From the NCBI RefSeq assembly GCF_013618475.1, contig NZ_JABJVN010000001.1:930001-994000 (forward strand): 64,000 bases of DNA, in the 5' to 3' direction. The stretch's first letter is position 1; every line of letters begins with the position of its first letter. The notes below the pieces were generated by a model, which did no database searches, had not been told where the DNA came from, and worked only from the letters and a program-made list of their open reading frames with translations. Shown here piece after piece: positions 32,278 to 40,758 of this stretch. Origin of the DNA: Saccharibacillus deserti. GTDB lineage: Bacteria; Bacillota; Bacilli; Paenibacillales; Paenibacillaceae. Both the position numbers and the translations under genes were made by a program.

Positions 32278-32667
32278 GTGGAGATGAGTCGTCTGGAGCG
32301 GAAGATTCTGGGGATGCTGCGCCGCCGCCGTATGCTGTCTTTCGGGCAGCTGTCGATGTCGAGATTGATCCGCCGAAGCGGCGGCGCTTTTCGCGAAGTC
32401 ACGATTGCCTTGATCAATCTGGAGCAGGAGGCTTATATTCGCTGGTCCGACAAATCGTCGCTCCAACACATTTCTTTACTTCGCAAAGCTTACGGTTGGA
32501 GGCAGCTGCTGCCGTCCGTTCGTCGAACCGATCCTTTTCGTCGAAGCCGGGGGGCTGCACTGCCCCGGGATAGCCAAACGCCTCCTTGCGCGCCGAGCGT
32601 CGCGCTTCGACCGGAACGCCGTTCGGGCAGCCAGGAACACTCGCCTAGGCGGCGTAGAGCCGATTAA
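32278..32667 (+). CDS. SOS-regulated small basic protein with winged-helix-like N-terminus
   Basis: 129 residues from a GTG 7 bases after GGGAGGG. Residues 3-75 (SRLERKILGMLRRRRMLSFGQLS, FREVTIALINLEQEAYIRWSDKSS) look like a small winged helix; the last ~50 residues are Arg/Pro/Ser-rich and disordered. I recognise no named family. The double LexA box makes it part of the DNA damage response. It is convergent with lexA across a shared terminator. A DNA-binding or division-checkpoint role is possible but unproven. Confidence 0.55.
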   Translation: MEMSRLERKILGMLRRRRMLSFGQLSMSRLIRRSGGAFREVTIALINLEQEAYIRWSDKSSLQHISLLRKAYGWRQLLPSVRRTDPFRRSRGAALPRDSQTPPCAPSVALRPERRSGSQEHSPRRRRAD

Positions 32668-32715
32668 CGGCAAGTCTATTTGAAATAATCGTATACATGC
32701 AGACGCAGACATTCC

Positions 32716-32750
32716 AAAAAAACTCCTCCGAATTTCGGGGGAGTTTTTTA
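32716..32750. terminator. Bidirectional terminator between the SOS gene and lexA
   Basis: AACTCCTCCGAA / TTCGGGGGAGTT with A residues on the left and T residues on the right, usable by both converging genes. Confidence 0.9.
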
Positions 32751-32785
32751 GTGCGAGCGATAGGCCGTAAAAGACCTTGTCGACC

Positions 32786-33412
32786 TCAATGGAAATTGCG
32801 GAACAAGCCGACGACTTTGCCCAAAATCGTAACGTGAGTCAGGCGAAGCGGTTCGTACGTCGGGTTTTCGGGCTGAAGGCGAATATGGTCTTTCTCCTTG
32901 TAGAAGGTCTTGACCGTCGCTTCGTCTTCTTCGGTCATCGCAACGACAATGTCGCCGTTGTTGGCCGTCTGCTGCTGGCGTACAACGACATAGTCGCCGT
33001 TGTTGATCCCGGCTTCGATCATGCTGTCCCCCATAACGGATAACATGAATACCTGATCGTCCCCGACCATCGTCTGAGGCAACGGGAAGTAATCCTCGAT
33101 GTTTTCGGTAGCCGTAATCGGCACGCCTGCCGTAACTTTGCCGACAACGGGAACGCGCCGGATCGTCGAGGCGAACAAATTGCCGCTTTCCGATTCTTCA
33201 AGTCCAAGCAGTTCGATCGCACGGGGTTTCGTCGGATCGCGTCGGATCAGGCCTTTTTTCTCCAGACGGTCCAAGTGCCCGTGAACGGTAGAACTGGAAG
33301 CGAGGCCTACCGCTTCGCCGATTTCCCGAACGGAAGGCGGATACCCTTTCGACTTGACTTCGGTACGGATAAATTCCAGAATAGCCTGCTGGCGTATGGA
33401 TATCTTCGACAT
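32786..33412 (-). CDS. lexA: LexA repressor
   Basis: 208 residues. The N-terminal winged helix reads [49 protein letters not shown]. Self-cleavage occurs at Ala-Gly in GKVTAGVP; the catalytic Ser is in [10 protein letters not shown] and the Lys in ATVKTF. RecA filaments trigger cleavage and derepress the SOS genes. A GGGGTTGATACG stretch precedes the ATG. It is divergent from the yneA-like gene, as in Bacillus (DinR). Confidence 0.98.
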   Translation of the reverse strand: MSKISIRQQAILEFIRTEVKSKGYPPSVREIGEAVGLASSSTVHGHLDRLEKKGLIRRDPTKPRAIELLGLEESESGNLFASTIRRVPVVGKVTAGVPITATENIEDYFPLPQTMVGDDQVFMLSVMGDSMIEAGINNGDYVVVRQQQTANNGDIVVAMTEEDEATVKTFYKEKDHIRLQPENPTYEPLRLTHVTILGKVVGLFRNFH

Positions 33413-33501
33413 GTCGTATCAACCCCATCCATTATTCGTTAGTAGTTGGCTTATAAGTACCCGGCAAGGAAGATGATGATTTCGAATGCGAATACGGGAA
33501 A

Positions 33502-33541
33502 ATTATATCATAGAACTTCCGTTCGTACAAACGTAAGTTCT
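33502..33541 (-). promoter_or_regulatory. lexA promoter with two LexA boxes
   Basis: On the minus strand: -35 TTGTAC (33530-33525), 17-base spacer, -10 TATAAT (33507-33502). CGAACGGAAGTTCT (33525-33512) lies in the spacer and AGAACTTACGTTTG (33541-33528) covers the -35. This is standard lexA autorepression. Confidence 0.85.
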
Positions 33542-33628
33542 AAGATTCGGCTGCGCGTTCTGCCGAATCCGCTCGTTTTCGCTGAAAAGCGGGAGCAGAG
33601 CGGATGAGAGAATACGAACAAATTTTCC

Positions 33629-33707
33629 CGAACAAACGTTCCAAAAACGCTTGTCCAAAACGTATGTTCGTGCTATATTGGATTTCAGAAGGCAGAACAA
33701 ACGTTTG
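33629..33707 (+). promoter_or_regulatory. SOS promoter of the yneA-like gene with three LexA boxes
   Basis: -35 TTGTCC (33651-33656), 17-base spacer, -10 TATATT (33674-33679). LexA boxes: CGAACAAACGTTCC (33629-33642, 13 of 14), AAAACGTATGTTCG (33657-33670, inside the spacer) and AGAACAAACGTTTG (33694-33707). Confidence 0.85.
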
Positions 33708-33721
33708 GGAGAGTGTTGAAA

Positions 33722-34123
33722 ATGCCAAAATACACGACTTATAAAAGTATCTATGAAGCGGCCGGTACACCCGACAAATCGAGCATGGGCGCACCTTATT
33801 CCATTTCTTCTTTTTTACATAGTCTGGGACTGTCCAAATCCCGGTGGACGAGAACGGGAGCTTCCCGGATCCGGCTAGTCCTGTTCGTTGTGATCGGACT
33901 GTTCGCGGGGACCGGAGTGGTTCATGCCCTGCAGAGCAGCGAACCTGCCGCGGAAGTGCACACGGTTATCGTGTCGCCGGGCGACACCTTGTGGTCCATC
34001 GCCGAACGAAGCAAACCGGCCGGAGCGGATATCCGCATTTTCATCACAGGCATTCAGCAGAAAAATGGCCTGACCGGAAGCGAAATTCACGTCGGCGAAG
34101 AATTGATTCTTCCCAATTTTTAA
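33722..34123 (+). CDS. yneA: YneA-like SOS cell-division inhibitor with LysM domain
   Basis: 133 residues. A longer cytoplasmic N-terminus than B. subtilis YneA leads to one membrane segment (IRLVLFVVIGLFAGTGVV) and a C-terminal LysM domain (HTVIVSPGDTLWSIAERSKPAGADIRIFITGIQQKNGL). YneA delays septation during DNA damage. Location divergent from lexA, LexA boxes and the following DUF896 gene all support orthology. ATG 33722 with GGGAG at suitable spacing. Confidence 0.88.
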   Translation: MPKYTTYKSIYEAAGTPDKSSMGAPYSISSFLHSLGLSKSRWTRTGASRIRLVLFVVIGLFAGTGVVHALQSSEPAAEVHTVIVSPGDTLWSIAERSKPAGADIRIFITGIQQKNGLTGSEIHVGEELILPNF

Positions 34124-34187
34124 CGGCTGCACGCAGGGCACTGTGACGGGTGCGAACCCTTGAAGCGTGCGGCTTGTAGAAACCTAT

Positions 34188-34228
34188 AGAGCTTGCAGGG
34201 CTGTCGCCTTGACAAGCTCTTTTTTTCA
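34188..34228 (+). terminator. Terminator after the yneA-like gene
   Basis: GAGCTTGCAGGGC / GCCTTGACAAGCTC with seven T residues, about 65 bases after the stop. Confidence 0.85.
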
Positions 34229-34268
34229 TGTGAAAGTATAAAGAAGTATGGTTACAAGGAGGGTGCAC

Positions 34269-34469
34269 ATGGATATCGATACTCTGGTAAGCCGGATCAA
34301 CGAGCTTGCCCGTAAACATAAAGCCGAAGGCTTGAGTGAAGAAGAACATAAAGAGCGTACGGAACTGCGCAAAGTTTACTTGGGCAATATACGGCGCAAT
34401 TTTCGTCAGGAGCTCGATTCGATCGAATGGGTCGATGGAGAGCCGGGCAGCGACTCGAAGCTGCATTAA
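34269..34469 (+). CDS. DUF896 (YnzC-like) small protein
   Basis: 66 residues, helical hairpin: DIDTLVSRINELARKHKAEGLSEEEHKERTELRKVYLGNIRRNFR, the clear DUF896 signature. YnzC is part of the yneA-yneB-ynzC SOS operon in B. subtilis; here yneB is absent and a terminator lies between. Molecular role unknown. ATG at 34269 with a perfect AAGGAGGG. Confidence 0.93.
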   Translation: MDIDTLVSRINELARKHKAEGLSEEEHKERTELRKVYLGNIRRNFRQELDSIEWVDGEPGSDSKLH

Positions 34470-34626
34470 GGACCGAAGTCACCCTGTACATCTTCATCCT
34501 GGCAGGCGGCGATATCGGGATACGCTTCACCGGAACGGAAACGGCTCGCCGGTTCGCGGAAAAGGGAGTGCCGCGGCTGGGCGGGTTTTTCTTGTATAGA
34601 GTCACCTATTTTAAGGGGGAAAACGA

Positions 34627-35157
34627 ATGTCCCGTTCATGGGAGAGAAAGGTACGCCAAAATCAGCAAAAAACAAACAGCCTCAGACAGAAAACCGGGCA
34701 GGACCGAATCGGAAGTTCGGGAACAGGCAGCCAAACGTTCGATACGTTCAAAGGAAGAAACTATATGTTCCCATCCTTCCTGCTTATCGTTGCGATTTTC
34801 CTGACCATTATTACGGTAGCTGCTCAAACTTCGGGAGTTAAAGAAGCTTCGGGCGCTTCGTACTGGTTTATTATCGTCATGTATCTGATTCTGGCCGTGA
34901 TCATGTTCCTGCGCCGTCCGTTTCTGCGGATCGGCAAAGACCGGATGAGTACGATTCGCTTCAACCGCGAACGGACGCTGATGGCGGGCGATATTGCCAA
35001 ATTCCGTATCGAAAAAGGCTACGTGACCGTAGAAACCAAAGGCAAAGGCGCCAACTGGATTTTCTCGCGTTTCCTGAAAATGTTCAAGACGGAAGAGATT
35101 GCCCAGCGCGTTACGGAATTTGCGGCCCAGCACCAAATCCCGGTAGAAAAGAAATAG
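34627..35157 (+). CDS. Conserved hypothetical two-helix membrane protein
   Basis: 176 residues. A basic, Gln/Arg-rich first 45 residues, two membrane helices (FPSFLLIVAIFLTIITVAA; YWFIIVMYLILAVIMFL) and a cytoplasmic basic domain (RPFLRIGKDRMSTIRFNRERTLMAGDIAKFRIEKGYVTVETKG). The C-terminal half may have a PH-like or YdbT-like beta fold. No function known to me. AAGGGGGAAAACG precedes the ATG. Confidence 0.65.
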   Translation: MSRSWERKVRQNQQKTNSLRQKTGQDRIGSSGTGSQTFDTFKGRNYMFPSFLLIVAIFLTIITVAAQTSGVKEASGASYWFIIVMYLILAVIMFLRRPFLRIGKDRMSTIRFNRERTLMAGDIAKFRIEKGYVTVETKGKGANWIFSRFLKMFKTEEIAQRVTEFAAQHQIPVEKK

Positions 35158-35218
35158 TCCGTTTTTTTGCGGGCAGGAGTCGACAGAACGATTATACGGA
35201 AGAGCGAGGGGACAACGA

Positions 35219-36028
35219 ATGACGGTGAACAACGAAGTCAAAGCGGTGATTTTCGATCTGGACGACACGCTGTTGTGGGATGAGCGCAGTGTCAAAGAAT
35301 CTTTTGTGGCAGCTTCCGAAGAAGCGGCAAGCCGCACGGGCATCGATGCGGATGCGCTCGAAGCGGCCGTGCGCGAGCGAGCACGCGACTTGTATGCGAC
35401 TTACGAAACTTTTCCTTTTACCCAGATGATCGGCATCAGTCCTTTTGAAGGGCTCTGGGCAAACTTTGATAAAGGCGAACAGCCCGAGTTCCGCAAACTG
35501 CAGGAAATCGCTCCCGTTTACCGGAAAGAAGCCTGGCGTCTCGGTCTGGCGGATCTCGGTGTCGAAGACGAAGAGTTGGCTTTGGAACTTTCCGCTCTGT
35601 TCGCTTCCGAACGCCGCAAGCGCCCCCTCGTGTATGAGGAGACTTACGAAGTGCTGGATGAACTCAAAGGCCGGGTCAAGCTGCTGCTGCTCACGAACGG
35701 CTGCCCTTCGCTTCAACAAGAAAAGTTGGACGGCGTTCCGCAGCTTGTGCCTTACTTTGATCATATCGTGATCTCGGGTACATTTGGCAAAGGGAAGCCG
35801 GATACGTCGATCTTCCATCATGCCCTCGATTTGCTTGGGGTCAAACCGGAAGAAGCGTTGATGGTCGGAGACAAGCAAAGCACCGATATCCGCGGCGCAT
35901 TGGATACCGGCATTCCGTCCGTCTGGATCAACCGCGGCGGGCGTTCGCCTCATTCGGGCATTGTGCCCGTTTATCAAATCGATTCCTTGCGCGACCTGCC
36001 CGAGCTGGCGGGAATCCGCGTTTCCTGA
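35219..36028 (+). CDS. HAD-superfamily hydrolase (subfamily IA)
   Basis: 269 residues. Motif I DLDDTLLWDE, motif II LLLTNG, motif III Lys in TFGKGKPDTSIF, motif IV GDKQSTDIRGA: an intact Mg-dependent phosphatase with a helical cap (about 20-110), like the YjjG/YsaA group that removes phosphate from nucleotides or sugar phosphates. Substrate not predictable. GAGGGGACAACG precedes the ATG, followed by a strong terminator. Confidence 0.9.
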   Translation: MTVNNEVKAVIFDLDDTLLWDERSVKESFVAASEEAASRTGIDADALEAAVRERARDLYATYETFPFTQMIGISPFEGLWANFDKGEQPEFRKLQEIAPVYRKEAWRLGLADLGVEDEELALELSALFASERRKRPLVYEETYEVLDELKGRVKLLLLTNGCPSLQQEKLDGVPQLVPYFDHIVISGTFGKGKPDTSIFHHALDLLGVKPEEALMVGDKQSTDIRGALDTGIPSVWINRGGRSPHSGIVPVYQIDSLRDLPELAGIRVS

Positions 36029-36050
36029 GAAATCGGCGACACGGTTTTCC

Positions 36051-36081
36051 GTCCGCCCGCTGCGGCGGGCGGGCTTTTTTT
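36051..36081 (+). terminator. Terminator after the HAD hydrolase
   Basis: Perfect GTCCGCCCGC / GCGGGCGGGC stem with a TGCG loop and T tract. Confidence 0.93.
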
Positions 36082-36176
36082 CGCCCTTTCGCCGAATAGG
36101 GGAGAAAAGGCACGGGACGACAACCGAAAATCGGGTATAGGATGCCTATAGAATGAAGAAAAGGAGGAGTGCGGCT

Positions 36177-37118
36177 GTGGAACTTTATTTTCTCGGCACC
36201 AATGCGGGGCTGCCGACCACGCAGCGCAACGTTACATCCGTCGCGCTCCGCATGTTGGAGGAGCGGCGTTCTTCGTGGCTGTTCGACTGCGGCGAAGCCA
36301 CGCAGCACCAAATTCTTCATTCGCCGCTCAAGTTGAGCCGTCTGGAGAAAATTTTTATCACGCATATGCACGGCGATCATGTCTTCGGGCTGCCGGGGCT
36401 GCTGTCCAGCCGCTCTTCGCAGGAGGGCAGCCCGCCGCTTACCGTATACGGACCGCAGGGGCTGAAGCAGTTCCTTGAGGTAACGCTCGGATCGACGCAG
36501 AGCCGCGTCACCTTCGGGCTCGAAATCGTGGAACATGCCGGCGGATTGATTTTTGAAGACGAACGATTCAAGGTGGAAGCCCGGGCATTGGAACACCGGA
36601 TTGAAAGCTACGGTTACCGGATTACGGAAAAAGACCGCCCCGGCAGTCTGAATCTGGAACTCCTGCAGGAATGGGGCGTGCGTCCGGGGCCCGAATACGG
36701 TAAGCTTAAGAATGGAGAGAGTCTCGAAGTGGGTGGGCGTCTCATTACGCCCGAACAGGTTCTTGGCCCGCCCAAACGCGGGCGCGTAGTAACGATTCTG
36801 GGCGATACGCGTCCAACACCGAATATCGATCCGCTAGCACACGGAGCGGATGTGCTGGTGCACGAGTCGACTTTCACCGACGAATTTTCCGATTTGGCCT
36901 ATACGTATTACCACAGCACAGCTGTTCAGGCTGCCGAAGCGGCAAAAAAGGCGGGGGTGGGCGAGCTGATCTTGACCCATTTCAGTTCGCGTTACAAAGA
37001 TCTGGAACAGCTCCAGCCTCTGCTGGATGAAGCAAAGGCCATATTTGTACACACGCAGCTGGCGATCGAACATCACGTGTATCCGATCCGCCTTGCGCAC
37101 GAACAAGAAAAGGAATGA
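36177..37118 (+). CDS. rnz: Ribonuclease Z
   Basis: 313 residues. Metallo-beta-lactamase fold nuclease that cuts tRNA precursors 3' of the discriminator base. Metal site: THMHGDHVFGLPGLL; also ILGDTRP, HESTF and LTHFSSRY. The exosite arm is present around 150-190. GTG start with a perfect AAGGAGG 9 bases upstream; the earlier in-frame ATG overlaps that site. A HAD-IIA gene begins 6 bases after its stop. Confidence 0.95.
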   Translation: MELYFLGTNAGLPTTQRNVTSVALRMLEERRSSWLFDCGEATQHQILHSPLKLSRLEKIFITHMHGDHVFGLPGLLSSRSSQEGSPPLTVYGPQGLKQFLEVTLGSTQSRVTFGLEIVEHAGGLIFEDERFKVEARALEHRIESYGYRITEKDRPGSLNLELLQEWGVRPGPEYGKLKNGESLEVGGRLITPEQVLGPPKRGRVVTILGDTRPTPNIDPLAHGADVLVHESTFTDEFSDLAYTYYHSTAVQAAEAAKKAGVGELILTHFSSRYKDLEQLQPLLDEAKAIFVHTQLAIEHHVYPIRLAHEQEKE

Positions 37119-37124
37119 AGACAG

Positions 37125-37931
37125 ATGCAGAGCCGAAATGCGCTTTTGATTGATCTGGATGGAACGCTTTATCACGGTGAACGCAGGGTGCCCGGCGCCG
37201 ACGAACTGATTACGGCGCTGGACGAGCAGGGGATTCCGTTTCTTTTTCTGACGAACAATTCGTCCGCCGCACCGGAAACGGTTGCGCTCAGGTTGAATAA
37301 AATGGGAATCCCGGCCAAACCCGAACAGGTCTGCACCTCTTCAATGGCGGCCGCCGCTTATATGGCGGCGCGGAAGCCCGGAGCTTCCGCCGCTATCTTC
37401 GGCGAGTCGGGACTGCGCGGAGCGGTTGCTGCAGCCGGATTGACCGAGTTTACAGGCCAGACCGGAAAGCCGGATTATGTGATCCAGGGGATCGACCGCG
37501 AGTTTTCGTACGAAAAGCTGGCGCGCGCGGGCAGCTTGATTCTGGCCGGAGCCGAATTTGTTCTGACCAATCCCGACCTGCTGCTGCCTTCCGAAGGCGG
37601 TTTGATGCCGGGAGCGGGCACGCTTGGCGCTTCGCTGGAAGCGATGACAGGCGTTAAACCGACGGTTATCGGCAAACCTTCGCCGATTCTGATGAATTTT
37701 GCTTTCAATCTGCTGGGCGTCGGCGCTTCGCAGGTCACGATCATCGGCGATAATATGATGACCGATATCAAAGCCGGTGCCGATTCCGGCTGCCGCTCGC
37801 TGCTGCTGCTGACCGAAGAAGGCGTAACGACACCGGGCAATCTGGAGCGCCACAAGAAATTGTCCGGCGTAGAGCCGGATCTGGTCCGATCGACGCTGCA
37901 AGAAGTACGGGAATGGGCATTAAGCCGATAA
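37125..37931 (+). CDS. HAD-IIA family sugar/nucleotide phosphatase (NagD/AraL-like)
   Basis: 268 residues. Motif I DLDGTLYHGERRVPGA, motif II FLTNNSS, Lys in IGKPSPILM, motif IV IIGDNMMTDIKAG, with a C2 cap between. Matches the TIGR01457-type group. Likely metabolite repair or sugar-phosphate phosphatase. Read from the rnz transcript; the Fpg-like gene follows in 28 bases. Confidence 0.92.
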   Translation: MQSRNALLIDLDGTLYHGERRVPGADELITALDEQGIPFLFLTNNSSAAPETVALRLNKMGIPAKPEQVCTSSMAAAAYMAARKPGASAAIFGESGLRGAVAAAGLTEFTGQTGKPDYVIQGIDREFSYEKLARAGSLILAGAEFVLTNPDLLLPSEGGLMPGAGTLGASLEAMTGVKPTVIGKPSPILMNFAFNLLGVGASQVTIIGDNMMTDIKAGADSGCRSLLLLTEEGVTTPGNLERHKKLSGVEPDLVRSTLQEVREWALSR

Positions 37932-37959
37932 AGACCGATAAAGAAAGGAACGATGCGCT

Positions 37960-38787
37960 ATGCCGGAACTGCCGGAAATCGAACATTATCGCAGACAGCT
38001 TGGACAATGGATACTGGATCGACCGATCGAACACGTCCATCTGCATCATGCAAGCAGTACAGATGTCGTGCCGGAAGAGTTTGCCGCTGCACTGAAAGGA
38101 AGAAGTCTGCTCTTTTTGGAACGCCGCGGGACTTTTCTTGTTTTCCATCTCGACAATGGACATCGCCTTCTGATTGCTTTGGCCAAAGACGGAGCTTTAT
38201 ACTGCGGCGAAGCCGGGGAGGAGCCTCCGTTTGTCTCGCAAGCCGAGATCGGTTTCGGCGAACGGACGCTGTACGTTGCAGGCAAAGGCAGCGTGCTGCG
38301 CCTGCTTACGGTACGCGGACTCGACGACGTCTTGAAGACGCTGGGTCCCGATCCTTTTTCGCGTCAAGCCACGCCTGAATATTTCTTGACCCAACTCAAA
38401 AAACGCCGCGGCGCGCTGCGCAGTATTCTGACCGGGCAAAAACTCCTATCGGGCATCGGACCGCGTTATGCGGACGAGATTGCTTTTGCGGCCGGGCTTT
38501 TGCCTTCCGTCAAAGTACAGGACCTGAACGGCGAAAGCGCCGCACGGTTGTACGAAGCGCTTGAAGAAGTGCTGGAAGCCGCGATCGATTCGGGCGGCTG
38601 TATCGCGACTCCGCTGAGTGCGGAAGACACGATAACCGGCGGATACCTGTCGCAGTGCCGAGTCTACGAACGCGAAGGCGAAGCGTGTACCGAAGGCGGA
38701 TCGTTGGTGCAGAAGATGGATGTAGCAGGCAAAAAAGCTTTCTATTGTCCGCAATGCCAGTATGAGCAGACGCCCGTTTTTTCTTGA
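37960..38787 (+). CDS. Fpg/Nei-family protein with altered catalytic residues
   Basis: 275 residues. The N-terminus MPELPEIEHYRRQL keeps the catalytic Pro/Glu pair of formamidopyrimidine-DNA glycosylases. However, the beta-hairpin Lys of the usual RRGKYL motif is Thr here (RRGTFLVF). The GIGNIYADE motif reads GIGPRYADE. The C-terminal zinc finger has EACTEGG..FYCPQCQ, three of four expected Cys. The fold is evident; base-excision activity is doubtful or altered. It may be a damage-binding protein or act on a different lesion. AAAGGA precedes the ATG. Confidence 0.85.
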   Translation: MPELPEIEHYRRQLGQWILDRPIEHVHLHHASSTDVVPEEFAAALKGRSLLFLERRGTFLVFHLDNGHRLLIALAKDGALYCGEAGEEPPFVSQAEIGFGERTLYVAGKGSVLRLLTVRGLDDVLKTLGPDPFSRQATPEYFLTQLKKRRGALRSILTGQKLLSGIGPRYADEIAFAAGLLPSVKVQDLNGESAARLYEALEEVLEAAIDSGGCIATPLSAEDTITGGYLSQCRVYEREGEACTEGGSLVQKMDVAGKKAFYCPQCQYEQTPVFS

Positions 38788-38814
38788 CCGAAGGCCTTCG
38801 AGAGGAGTGAAAAG

Positions 38815-39183
38815 GTGACGAATACGGAAAACAAACCGAAAATCCATCTCTACATGGACGATTGGCGTCCTTGTCCCGACGGCTTTGCTTTGGCCCGTAC
38901 CGGCGAAGAATGCCTGACCCTGCTGCAGGAATGCGAAGTTGGCATTTTGTCGCTCGATCATGAAATGGGACCGGGTGAACCGAGCGGAAGCGAAGTTGCG
39001 GCGAGAATCGTAGCGAACGGCACCTTCCCTCAAGAAATTTATTTGCATACATCCAGTGAGTACGGCCGGCGCAGCATGTACGAAATTTTGTATGCGGGCA
39101 AACCGGATCATGTCGTGCTGCATCGCGGTCCTATGCCCGACGAGGTCCGCAAACGTACGGCGGACGAACAATCGAGCCCGTGA
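38815..39183 (+). CDS. Cyclic-phosphate-processing receiver-domain protein
   Basis: 122 residues. Single receiver-like domain: HLYMDDWRPCPDGFALARTGEECL, then LSLDHEMGPGEPSGSEVA and YLHTSSEYGRRSMYEIL. This matches the cyc_phos_REC group, predicted to act on cyclic phosphate ends of RNA or nucleotides rather than in two-component signalling. GTG start with GAGAGGAGTG upstream. It overlaps the next gene by 4 bases (GTGA). Confidence 0.75.
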   Translation: MTNTENKPKIHLYMDDWRPCPDGFALARTGEECLTLLQECEVGILSLDHEMGPGEPSGSEVAARIVANGTFPQEIYLHTSSEYGRRSMYEILYAGKPDHVVLHRGPMPDEVRKRTADEQSSP

Positions 39184-39488
39184 GAGAATCGACGGAAAAG
39201 GAACTGCTGCGCTGGATTGAAGCTGGAGAACGTCAAATTATCGTTTTCGGACATACCCCTTTTTGCGGAACATGCCGTGTCGCCCGCCGTATGCTTGAAG
39301 TGGTCGAACAGATGAATCCGGAAATCGACGTGTATGCGCTGGATCTTAACTTTGCGCCCGCGTTTATTCAAAAGTACCGGATCAGCAGTACGCCTTCGCT
39401 GAGCGTATTCGAGCCGGGCAGACGCGGCGAGCCCAGAACGGTCTACGCGATGCAGTCGGTTCCGCATCTGCTCGATTTTATCGGGTAA
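39180..39488 (+). CDS. Thioredoxin-like protein
   Basis: 102 residues. Active site PFCGTCRVARRML (CGTC) and the cis-Pro loop SSTPSLSVF. A small cytoplasmic thiol-disulfide protein. GTG start overlapping the stop of the receiver-domain gene, so translation is coupled, and a functional link between the two is suggested. Confidence 0.88.
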   Translation: MRESTEKELLRWIEAGERQIIVFGHTPFCGTCRVARRMLEVVEQMNPEIDVYALDLNFAPAFIQKYRISSTPSLSVFEPGRRGEPRTVYAMQSVPHLLDFIG

Positions 39489-39610
39489 CCGCAAATCGGC
39501 CTGACCGTGCGCAAAACGAAGTAAGAAGGAACGAACAAGACGAGACGCGGCGGGCGGGGATTTCCGGTCAACGGACCCTGCCGCCCGGACTCTGTGGAGG
39601 GTAACGTATT

Positions 39611-40687
39611 TTGAGTGAGCATGAAAAAGAAAACGTAGAGCAGGCCGATTTGGCGGAAACGGTCCAGGAAGAAAGTCTTTTTATTTGTACCGCCAACCGT
39701 GATTTCGCCGCTTACGCGCAGGAAGAACTTCGCCGGTTGTTCGGATCGGTCAAAAGCAGTGTGCTGAGCGATCGCGAAGTACTGCTGGTCCGGTTGAATA
39801 CAGGGACGGAGGACGCGGTGCGTCAGATTGCGGACAGCCGTCCCGTTTTCCTGCGCCATATCCAGCCTGTCCAATTCGAGCGTCAAGGCGAAAATGTCGG
39901 CGAGCTGCTGAGCGAAGCGGCTGCGTTCGTGGCGGGCAGCGGATTGATCGGAGCAGGAATCAAAGCGGCGCTTCAGGTTCGCAAAAGCGAGGATGCCGGA
40001 GGCGAAAGCGCTCCGAAGCTCAAAGAATGGCTGGAAGAGCTTCTGCGCGCAACGGAAGCCGAGTTCGTCTCGGCGGGTGCCGATTGGATCGTGTCGGTCT
40101 ATGTGACTGCAGGAGCCGTATATGCCGGTGTGTCGCGTCCCGAAGACAATCTGTCGGACTGGAGCGGCGGAGCGGTTCGTTTTCGCCGGGAAGAAGGACA
40201 GCTGTCCCGTGCCAAATTCAAGCTGCTGGAAGCCGAGCGCGAGTTCGGTCTGGATCTGTCGGCTTACCGCAGTGCGGTCGATATCGGAGCGGCACCGGGC
40301 GGCTGGACTTCGCTGCTGCTTGAACGGGGACTGAAAGTCACGGCGGTCGATCCGGCCAAACTGCATCCGTCGCTGCTCAAAATGCCGAATTTGACTTATA
40401 TCCGCAAGAATGCGGCCGAAATGAAATTTCGGGAAAACGAGTTCGATCTGCTGGTATGCGACATGAGTTGGAGCCCCAAGCTGATGGTACAGCTGGTGAC
40501 CGGACTGCTGCATGCGCTCACGCCTGGCGGTACGGCTGTCGTGACGATCAAATTGATGCACAAAAAGCCGATGGCGCTGATCAAGGAAGTCATCGCTTCG
40601 TTTGAAGAGTCGCGTCTGCAGGTACAGGGTGCCAAACAGCTGTTCCACAACCGGGAAGAAATCACGCTTTACATGATCAAGTATTAA
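39611..40687 (+). CDS. SAM-dependent RNA methyltransferase, FtsJ/RlmM-like
   Basis: 358 residues. N-terminal THUMP-like part (about 20-190) and C-terminal Rossmann domain with VDIGAAPGGWTSLL. The K-D-K-E tetrad of 2'-O-methyltransferases can be placed: Lys in LSRAKFKLLE, Asp in VCDMSWSP, Lys in VVTIKLM, Glu in REEITLYM. RlmM methylates C2498 of 23S rRNA in E. coli; the target here is not proven. TTG start with GGAGGGTAACG upstream; no in-frame ATG is near. Confidence 0.85.
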   Translation: MSEHEKENVEQADLAETVQEESLFICTANRDFAAYAQEELRRLFGSVKSSVLSDREVLLVRLNTGTEDAVRQIADSRPVFLRHIQPVQFERQGENVGELLSEAAAFVAGSGLIGAGIKAALQVRKSEDAGGESAPKLKEWLEELLRATEAEFVSAGADWIVSVYVTAGAVYAGVSRPEDNLSDWSGGAVRFRREEGQLSRAKFKLLEAEREFGLDLSAYRSAVDIGAAPGGWTSLLLERGLKVTAVDPAKLHPSLLKMPNLTYIRKNAAEMKFRENEFDLLVCDMSWSPKLMVQLVTGLLHALTPGGTAVVTIKLMHKKPMALIKEVIASFEESRLQVQGAKQLFHNREEITLYMIKY

Positions 40688-40697
40688 GAAATAGGTC

Positions 40698-40727
40698 TTT
40701 ACACTTGGCGAGCAATAGGTTTATAAT
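40698..40727 (+). promoter_or_regulatory. Promoter of the Tad-like operon
   Basis: -35 TTTACA, 18-base spacer, -10 TATAAT, located 10 bases after the methyltransferase stop and about 115 bases before the kinase ATG. Confidence 0.75.
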
Positions 40728-40758
40728 GACCTCAAAATCATAAAAGCGACAATACAGG

